From the NCBI RefSeq assembly GCF_000716535.1, contig NZ_JNWV01000018.1:62001-126000 (forward strand): a stretch of 64,000 bases of DNA. Reading direction: 5' to 3'. Position numbers and translations under genes: made by a program. Every line of letters starts with the position of its first letter. The stretch's first letter is position 1. Shown here in pieces: positions 58,517-64,000 of the stretch. The notes under the pieces were generated by a model that saw nothing but the letters and a program-made list of their open reading frames with translations, searched no databases and was not told where the DNA came from. This stretch comes from Streptomyces flaveolus (lineage in GTDB: Bacteria > Actinomycetota > Actinomycetes > Streptomycetales > Streptomycetaceae).

Positions 58517-59536
58517 ATGCCCACCCACCTCTCCCGACGCGCCCTGATCCGCGGCATCACCACGGCGACCGCCGTCGCCACCCTCGCCACCGGGCTCGCC
58601 GCCTGCGGAGGCGACAGCGAGGCCGTCACCAGGACCGACGCCACCGGCACCGTGACCGTGGGGCGGCTGTCCAACGGAGCCGCCAAGGAGACCGCGTTGA
58701 AGGTCTCCGAAGTGAAGTCCATCAGAGCCGAACTGCCCGCCTCCGTGCGCAGGAGCGGCAAGCTCGTCATCGGTGTCGGAGCCCTGCCGTCGGGCTCCGC
58801 GCCGCTGAACTTCGTGGGCAGCGACCAGAAGACCCTCACCGGATCCGAGCCCGACCTCGGCCGCCTGGTGGCCGCGGTCCTCGGCCTGGAACCCGAGATC
58901 AGGAACTCCACCTGGGAGAACCTCTTCGTCGGCGTCGACAGCGGCAAGGTCGACGTGGCGTTCTCCAACGTCACCGTCACCGAGGAACGCAAGAGGAAGT
59001 ACGAGTTCGCCTCCTACCGCAAGGACAACCTGGCCTTCGAGGTGCTGAAGAAGAACCCCTGGAACTTCGACGGCGACTACGAGAACCTCGCCGGCAAGAC
59101 GGTCAGCGTCGGCGCCGGCACCAACCAGGAGAAGATCCTCCTGGAGTGGAAGGCCAAGCTGGCCAAGGAGGGCAAGAAGCTCACCGTCAAGTACTTCCCG
59201 GACCAGAACGCCACCAACCTGGCGCTGAGCAGCGGAAAGATCGACGCCTTCCTCGGTCCCAACCCCGCGGTCGCCTACCGCGCCCGGCAGACCGCGAACA
59301 CCCCCAGCGCCACCCGCAACGCGGGCACCTTCTCCGGCGCCGGCGAGACGCTCCAGGGCCTGATCGCCGCCACCGCCAAGAAGGACAGCGGACTCGCCAA
59401 GCCGCTCGCCGACGCCCTCGACCACCTCATCGAGAACGGCCAGTACGGCAAGTGGCTGGCCGCCTACGGCCTCTCCAACGAGTCCGTGGCGAAGTCCGAG
59501 GTCAACCCGCCCGGACTGCCGCTGGACAACTCCTGA
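58517..59536 (+). CDS. Amino-acid-type ABC importer binding lipoprotein
   Basis: A 339-residue family-3 solute-binding protein. The signal has a twin-arginine stretch (LSRRALIRGITT) and lipobox TGLAAC (Cys30). The core shows GSDQKTLTGSEPDLGRLVAAVL, VDVAFSNVTVTEERKRKYEF, and DAFLGPNPAVAY. The residues around PSGSAPLNFVGSD replace the usual polar-amino-acid PP(F/Y) loop, so the ligand may not be a standard amino acid. It lies 85 nt after the ATPase in the same transcript. Confidence 0.92.
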   Translation: MPTHLSRRALIRGITTATAVATLATGLAACGGDSEAVTRTDATGTVTVGRLSNGAAKETALKVSEVKSIRAELPASVRRSGKLVIGVGALPSGSAPLNFVGSDQKTLTGSEPDLGRLVAAVLGLEPEIRNSTWENLFVGVDSGKVDVAFSNVTVTEERKRKYEFASYRKDNLAFEVLKKNPWNFDGDYENLAGKTVSVGAGTNQEKILLEWKAKLAKEGKKLTVKYFPDQNATNLALSSGKIDAFLGPNPAVAYRARQTANTPSATRNAGTFSGAGETLQGLIAATAKKDSGLAKPLADALDHLIENGQYGKWLAAYGLSNESVAKSEVNPPGLPLDNS

Positions 59537-59542
59537 CAGGTC

Positions 59543-59557
59543 GTCGATTCAATCGAC
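59543..59557. promoter_or_regulatory. 15-nt palindrome before the acetyltransferase gene
   Basis: GTCGATT-C-AATCGAC is perfect and AT-richer than its surroundings. It lies 27 nt upstream of the next start and may be an operator of an unidentified regulator. Confidence 0.5.
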
Positions 59558-59584
59558 ATCGAGTCGAGAGAGGGCATCGAATCC

Positions 59585-60394
59585 GTGGCACACCCGACCG
59601 ACGTCCGCCCAGGCGCCGCCCCGCCCCTGCCGGACGCCACCGTCCTGGACAACGCCGTCTGGTCCGCCCTCGCCGGCCCGCACGCCCACCTCGCCGACCG
59701 GCACGGCAGCGCGGCCCGCTACCGGCCGGAGACCTACGCCTTCGCGGCGCTCGCCGACCCGGTCGACCCGGCGGCCTGGACCGACCTGCACACGCTCGTC
59801 GGCCCGGGAAACCCCGTACGGGTCAAGCCGGTCGAGCGGGTTCCCGACGGCTGGGAGGTGCTCGGCGAGGGCACGGGCGTCCAGCTCGTGGACACCGGGC
59901 TGCGGGCCGAGCCGGACCCGGACGCGGTGCACCTGGGACCCGACGACGTCCCCGAGATCCTCGACCTGGTGGCCCGCACCCGGCCGGGCCCGTTCCTGCG
60001 GCGGACCGTCGAGATGGGCACCTACCTCGGCATCCGGCACCGGGGCAGGCTCGTCGCCATGGCGGGGGAGAGGCTGCGGCCCCCCGGCTGGACCGAGATC
60101 AGCGCCGTGTGCACCGACCCCGCGTACCGCGGCCGGGGACTGGCCACCCGGCTGGTGCGCGCGGTCGCGGCCGGCATCCGGGACCGCGGGGACACCCCGT
60201 TCCTGCACGCCGCCGCCGACAACGCGCCCGCGATCCGGCTCTACGAGTCGATCGGGTTCACCCCGCGCCGCCGCTCCCGCATCGTGCACCTGCTCAGCCC
60301 GGGAACAACCGGAGCCGGCCGGACGTTGGACGTCACGACGAGATCCGCCAGGCGGACGCCGACCCGGCCCGCCGCGCCCGACGGACGGAGGTGA
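59585..60394 (+). CDS. GNAT-family N-acetyltransferase
   Basis: A 269-residue protein. The C-terminal half is the GNAT fold: EISAVCTDPAYRGRGLATRL holds the acetyl-CoA P-loop (RGRGLA), and NAPAIRLYESIGF is motif B. The N-terminal half (1-110) looks like a degenerate second GNAT domain. It may acetylate an amino acid or organosulfur intermediate, as such enzymes do in S-alkylcysteine salvage; this is inferred from the neighbours. GTG 59585 is used. Its stop overlaps the Shine-Dalgarno of leader peptide 3. Confidence 0.88.
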   Translation: MAHPTDVRPGAAPPLPDATVLDNAVWSALAGPHAHLADRHGSAARYRPETYAFAALADPVDPAAWTDLHTLVGPGNPVRVKPVERVPDGWEVLGEGTGVQLVDTGLRAEPDPDAVHLGPDDVPEILDLVARTRPGPFLRRTVEMGTYLGIRHRGRLVAMAGERLRPPGWTEISAVCTDPAYRGRGLATRLVRAVAAGIRDRGDTPFLHAAADNAPAIRLYESIGFTPRRRSRIVHLLSPGTTGAGRTLDVTTRSARRTPTRPAAPDGRR

Positions 60395-60399
60395 CGGCC

Positions 60400-60522
60400 G
60401 TGACCCGAGTGCCCCCGCGGGCACGCGCGCCGCGCGCCCCGCACCCGTACCGCTCCGTCCGTCTGCACTCCCGGCCGCACATAGACCTGCTGCGCGTGTC
60501 CGCCGCGCTCTGTCGCCGCTGA
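60400..60522 (+). CDS. Leader peptide 3, sulfur type
   Basis: A 40-residue frame ending SRPHIDLLRVSAALCRR, a clear member of the H-I-D-L-L-R-V family with Cys third from the end. GTG 60400 follows GGAGG at 8-nt spacing, a stronger site than those of leaders 1 and 2. It lies between the acetyltransferase and the first monooxygenase. The 135 nt after it are C-rich with no evident gene, and probably hold the attenuation or initiation structure for the downstream genes. Confidence 0.82.
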   Translation: MTRVPPRARAPRAPHPYRSVRLHSRPHIDLLRVSAALCRR

Positions 60523-60657
60523 CCTCTCCCGGCCCCGTCCCCGGCCTCTCCCCGGCCTCCTCCCGGCCCGGGGCTCCTGCCGCCGCGCCCGCCCGTGGCC
60601 GGCACCGCCCGCCCCGCGAGCCGGCGTTCTCGTACGGACATCAAGGAAGGCACCGAC

Positions 60658-61860
60658 GTGTCCTCGACTCCCTCCGCACCCCTGCACCTCGCCGTCGCCC
60701 TGGACGGCACCGGATGGCACCCGGCGTCCTGGCGCGAGCCGGTCGCCCGCCCCCGCGACCTGTTCACGGCCGGCTACTGGACCGACCTGATCACCGAGGC
60801 CGAACGCGGCCTGCTCGACTTCGTCACCATCGAGGACGGCCTCGGCCCGCAGTCCTCCCAGCTCCTCGCACCCGACGAGCGCACCGACCAGGTCCGCGGC
60901 CGGCTCGACGCGGTCCTCATCGCCTCCCGCGTCGCCCCGGTCACCCGGCACATAGGCCTGGTCCCGACCGTGGTGGCCACGCACACCGAGCCGTTCCACA
61001 TCTCCAAGGCGATCGCCACCCTCGACTACGTCAGCGACGGGCGCGCGGGCCTGCGCGTGCGGACCAGCTTCCGCCCGGACGAGGCCGCGCACTTCGGGCG
61101 GCGCACCGTCCCTCGCATCGGCGGCTTCGACGGCCCGGAGGCGCAGGCGGCGGTCACCGACCTGTTCGACGAGGCCGCCGACCACGTGGAAGTGGTCCGC
61201 CGGCTCTGGGACAGCTGGGAGGACGACGCCGAGATCCGGGACGCGGCGACCGGCCGCTTCATCGACCGGGACAAGCTGCACTACATCGACTTCGAGGGCC
61301 GCTGGTTCAGCGTCAAGGGCCCGTCCATCACACCCCGCCCGCCGCAGGGGCAGCCCCTGGTCACCGCACTCGCCCACCAGACCGTCCCGTACCGGCTCGT
61401 GGCCCGCCAGGCCGACGTCGGCTACGTCACCCCGCACGACGCGGACCAGGCCCGGGCGATCGTCGCCGAGGTCCGCGCCGAGCAGGAGGCGGCGGGCCGC
61501 GCCGGCGAGACGCTGCACGTCTTCGGCGACCTCGTCGTCTTCCTGGACGACAGCCGGACCGGAGCGGAGGCCCGCCGCGACCGCCTCGACACGCTCGCGG
61601 GCGAGCCGTACACCAGCGACGCCCGGATCTTCACCGGTACGGCCGCCCAACTCGCCGACCTGCTGGAGGAGTGGGCGGCAGGCGGGCTGACCGGGTTCCG
61701 GCTGCGGCCCGCGGTCGCCGGCCACGACCTGCCCCGGATCACCCAGGACCTGGTACCCGAGCTGCGGCGCCGCCACCGCTTCCGGGACGCCTACGAGGCC
61801 GGCACCCTGCGCGGCCTCCTCGGCCTCGCCCGCCCCGCCAACCGCTACGCAGCAGCCTGA
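60658..61860 (+). CDS. LLM-class flavin-dependent monooxygenase
   Basis: A 400-residue luciferase-like TIM barrel. Family marks are LLDFVTIEDGLG, ATHTEPFHISKAIATLDYVS and RAGLRVRTSFRPDEA. It should use FMNH2 from a separate reductase to oxidise a small organic sulfur compound. GTG 60658 follows AAGGAAGG. It follows leader peptide 3 and precedes a second monooxygenase of another subgroup, so the two may act in sequence. Confidence 0.9.
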   Translation: MSSTPSAPLHLAVALDGTGWHPASWREPVARPRDLFTAGYWTDLITEAERGLLDFVTIEDGLGPQSSQLLAPDERTDQVRGRLDAVLIASRVAPVTRHIGLVPTVVATHTEPFHISKAIATLDYVSDGRAGLRVRTSFRPDEAAHFGRRTVPRIGGFDGPEAQAAVTDLFDEAADHVEVVRRLWDSWEDDAEIRDAATGRFIDRDKLHYIDFEGRWFSVKGPSITPRPPQGQPLVTALAHQTVPYRLVARQADVGYVTPHDADQARAIVAEVRAEQEAAGRAGETLHVFGDLVVFLDDSRTGAEARRDRLDTLAGEPYTSDARIFTGTAAQLADLLEEWAAGGLTGFRLRPAVAGHDLPRITQDLVPELRRRHRFRDAYEAGTLRGLLGLARPANRYAAA

Positions 61861-61886
61861 ACGCCGGAGAGGACGACCGTACCGCC

Positions 61887-63281
61887 ATGAGCAAGCCGCT
61901 GAAGCAGATCCACCTGGCCGCGCACTTCCCCGGCGTCAACAACACCACCGTGTGGAGCGACCCGGCCGCCGGCAGCCACATCGAGTTCAGCTCCTTCGCG
62001 CACTTCGCGCGGACCGCCGAACGCGCCAAGTTCGACTTCCTGTTCCTCGCCGAGGGACTCCGGCTGCGCGAGCAGGGCGGCCGGATCTACGACCTGGACG
62101 TGGTCGGCCGTCCCGACACCTTCACCGTGCTGGCCGCGCTGGCCGCCGTCACCGACCGGCTGGGCCTGACCGGCACCATCAACTCCACGTTCAACGAACC
62201 GTACGAGGTGGCCCGGCAGTTCGCGAGCCTCGACCACCTCTCCGGCGGCCGGTCCGCCTGGAACGTGGTCACCTCCTGGGACGCCTTCACCGGCGAGAAC
62301 TTCCGGCGCGGCGGCTTCCTGCCGCAGGAGGAGCGCTACTCCCGCGCCAAGGAGTTCCTCGCCACCGCGCACGAGCTGTTCGACTCCTGGCGCGGCGACG
62401 AGATCATCGCCGACCAGGCCACCGGCACCTTCCTCCGGGACGCCCAGGCCGGTGCCTTCGTGCACCAGGGGCAGCACTTCGACATCCACGGCCGGTTCAA
62501 CGTCCCGCGCTCCCCGCAGGGCCGCCCGGTCGTCTTCCAGGCGGGCGACTCCGACGAGGGCCGCGAGTTCGCCGCCTCCAGCGCGGACGCGATCTTCAGC
62601 CGGTACTCCACCCTGAAGGAGGGCCAGGCCTTCTACACGGACGTCAAGTCCCGCCTCGCCAAGTACGGCCGCCGTGCCGACCAGCTCCTCATCCTGCCCG
62701 CGGCGACCTTCGTCCTCGGCGACACCGACCAGGAGGCCGCCGAACTCGCCCGGGAGGTCCGCCGGCAGCAGGTCAGCGGCGCCACCGCCATCAAGCACCT
62801 GGAGTTCGTCTGGAACCGGGACCTGTCGGCGTACGACCCGGAGGGCCCGCTGCCCGAGGTGGACCCCGTGGTGAGCGAGGACCACATCTCCCGGGGCCGC
62901 GCCCAGGTGCGGATGTACCGGGACCCGGTGGCCATCGCCCGCGAGTGGCGGCAGCTCGCCGAGGCCAACAAGTGGTCCATCCGCGACCTGGTCATCAACA
63001 CCGGCAACCGGCAGACGTTCATCGGCTCCCCGGAAACCGTGGCGCGGACCATCAACGACTTCGTGCAGGCGGACGCCTCCGACGGGTTCATCCTCGTCCC
63101 GCACATCACCCCCGGCGGGCTCGACCCGTTCGCCGACAAGGTGGTCCCGCTGCTCCAGGAACAGGGCGTCTTCCGCGCCGACTACGAGGGCACGACCCTG
63201 CGCGAGCACCTGGGCCTCGCCCACCCCGACGCCGAGGCCGGCACCCGCACCGGCGCCTCACCGGAGCGGGCCGCATCCTGA
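61887..63281 (+). CDS. NtaA/DmoA/SnaA-type flavin monooxygenase
   Basis: A 464-residue FMNH2-dependent monooxygenase. It has the start KQIHLAAHFPGVNNTTVWSD, and LDHLSGGRSAWNVVTSWD, GRPVVFQAGDSDEGREFA and SPETVARTINDFV, marks of the nitrilotriacetate / dimethylsulfide monooxygenase subgroup. It probably cleaves a C-S bond of an organosulfur compound for sulfur supply. GAGAGGA precedes the ATG by 11 nt. A strong terminator ends the island. Confidence 0.92.
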   Translation: MSKPLKQIHLAAHFPGVNNTTVWSDPAAGSHIEFSSFAHFARTAERAKFDFLFLAEGLRLREQGGRIYDLDVVGRPDTFTVLAALAAVTDRLGLTGTINSTFNEPYEVARQFASLDHLSGGRSAWNVVTSWDAFTGENFRRGGFLPQEERYSRAKEFLATAHELFDSWRGDEIIADQATGTFLRDAQAGAFVHQGQHFDIHGRFNVPRSPQGRPVVFQAGDSDEGREFAASSADAIFSRYSTLKEGQAFYTDVKSRLAKYGRRADQLLILPAATFVLGDTDQEAAELAREVRRQQVSGATAIKHLEFVWNRDLSAYDPEGPLPEVDPVVSEDHISRGRAQVRMYRDPVAIAREWRQLAEANKWSIRDLVINTGNRQTFIGSPETVARTINDFVQADASDGFILVPHITPGGLDPFADKVVPLLQEQGVFRADYEGTTLREHLGLAHPDAEAGTRTGASPERAAS

Positions 63282-63387
63282 AGCCCGGTCCGCCACGACC
63301 GGGACGCCGGGAGCACTACGGCCACGACCCGGCGGCGATGCGCGGTGCGCGCGGTCCTGCCCGTCGGTGAGACGGAGACACCGGTGT

Positions 63388-63428
63388 GGGCGTGGACGTC
63401 ACCTCCCCCGTAGGTGACGTCCACGCCC
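63388..63428. terminator. Strong terminator at the end of the sulfur island
   Basis: Perfect 17-bp stem GGGCGTGGACGTCACCT / AGGTGACGTCCACGCCC with a 7-nt loop, between convergent genes; it should work in both directions. Confidence 0.92.
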
Positions 63429-63472
63429 GCTCCCCCGGTGCCGGACAGTGGCTCTGTGGCGTCCGTGTGCCG

Positions 63473-64000
63473 TCACCAGCACATGACCGCCGTCTCTCCC
63501 GACCCCCACGTGGAGTACAGGCGGACCCGGACGACATAGCGGCGGCCCTTGACGAGCCGGACCCGGACGGCGGCGTTGTCCGGCGTGCCGCCGTCGTCGT
63601 GGCCCGCGAGGAAGCGCGGCTCCCCGTCGCGCTCCTCGAAGACCACCAGCACGGTGTCGGCGTCGCCGAAGGTGCCCACGGTGTACTCGCGGGTCTCCGG
63701 CGGCTCGACGGTGAAGTCGGCCTGCTCGCCCGCCCCCAGACCGAGCGGCGCGGACCGGAACGGCACCAGTCCGGCAGGCCCGCCCGGTGCGACGGGCGGG
63801 TACCAGCGGAGCACGAACTCCTTGTCGGCCGGGGACGGAGCACCGGGCGGACGCAGTCCCCCGCGGTACTGCTCCGGCTCCAGGACCAGCCCCGGCCCGA
63901 ACGGCAGCGTCATCACCGACTGCGGATCCCACATCGAGCCGCCCGCCTCACAGGCGTCCAGCCGGCGCAGCACGTTCGTGTACGTCGTCTCCCGGCTCCA
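63473..64000 (-). CDS. Putative M12-like metalloprotease, C-terminal part
   Basis: The minus-strand frame stays open to the right edge, so the N-terminus and any HExxH zinc site are outside the window; 175 residues are visible. DPQSVMTLPFGPG resembles the Met-turn region of secreted reprolysin/astacin-like proteases (D-P-x-S-I-M-x-Y-P-F), followed by ADKEFVLRWYPP. The last 90 residues form a beta-rich domain ending in ETAVMCW. A GTG at 63973 is not the likely start because the upstream frame is already protein-like. Confidence 0.6.
   Translation of the reverse strand, partial: WSRETTYTNVLRRLDACEAGGSMWDPQSVMTLPFGPGLVLEPEQYRGGLRPPGAPSPADKEFVLRWYPPVAPGGPAGLVPFRSAPLGLGAGEQADFTVEPPETREYTVGTFGDADTVLVVFEERDGEPRFLAGHDDGGTPDNAAVRVRLVKGRRYVVRVRLYSTWGSGETAVMCW

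Overview
The window is chromosomal DNA from a high-GC actinomycete, almost certainly a Streptomyces. Codon third positions are overwhelmingly G/C, GTG starts and ATGA/GTGA overlaps are frequent, secretion uses Tat signals, and the window holds a Streptomyces-type xylobiose (bxl) cluster, a SAM-IV riboswitch and actinobacterial sulfur leader peptides. No phage, plasmid, transposase, integrase or CRISPR locus was seen. All family names come from reading motifs, not from a search.

Layout. 1-2.2 kb: a partial zinc-ribbon protein, cobF, a DUF309 gene and tRNA-Pro(GGG). 2.2-8.7 kb: an MmyB-like regulator facing a zinc alcohol dehydrogenase and cupin, a decayed dehydrogenase end, a degenerate ~50-bp tandem repeat, then a Bcr/CflA-type exporter and an aldo/keto reductase; a shared promoter motif links the regulator region with the exporter. 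8.8-20.2 kb: xylan utilisation, with secreted GH11 xylanase and CE4 deacetylase facing a GH10 xylanase, then bxlR facing bxlEFGA, tied together by CGAA-N3-TTCG operators, followed by a secreted GH5 enzyme. 20.2-27.6 kb: an aldo/keto reductase broken by a 43-bp repeat, a GH42 beta-galactosidase with its own ABC importer, and a GntR regulator.

27.6-38.5 kb: an unassigned sugar or cyclitol catabolic region (FrcBCA-type ABC importer, sugar-phosphate isomerase-like protein, two Gfo/Idh dehydrogenases, SDR, PhyH-type dioxygenase, two LacI regulators). 38.5-42.1 kb: an 18-bp repeat array, cupin, membrane protein, TetR/MFS efflux pair, and a second copy of the same tRNA-Pro with matching leader and terminator. 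42.1-47.6 kb: an NmrA-like gene, then a LytTR response regulator, DUF485-like protein, sodium:solute symporter and LytS-type kinase coupled by tiny overlapping frames. 47.6-54.9 kb: hydroxyproline catabolism (APC permease, FCD-GntR regulator, 4-hydroxyproline epimerase, DapA-like deaminase and a three-subunit flavin/2Fe-2S dehydrogenase).

54.9-63.4 kb: a sulfur-acquisition island. Three short leader peptides of the family ending in (H/V)-(I/V)-D-L-x-R-V-x-x-A-(I/L) precede, in turn, a glutathione-transferase-like gene, an amino-acid-type ABC importer and two flavin monooxygenases. The importer leader is itself preceded by a SAM-IV riboswitch, so SAM sensing and leader-peptide translation are stacked in one transcript. 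The window ends in the 3' part of a putative secreted metalloprotease. The unifying theme is uptake and breakdown of plant and soil substrates under local repressors, plus sulfur scavenging under RNA-level control.
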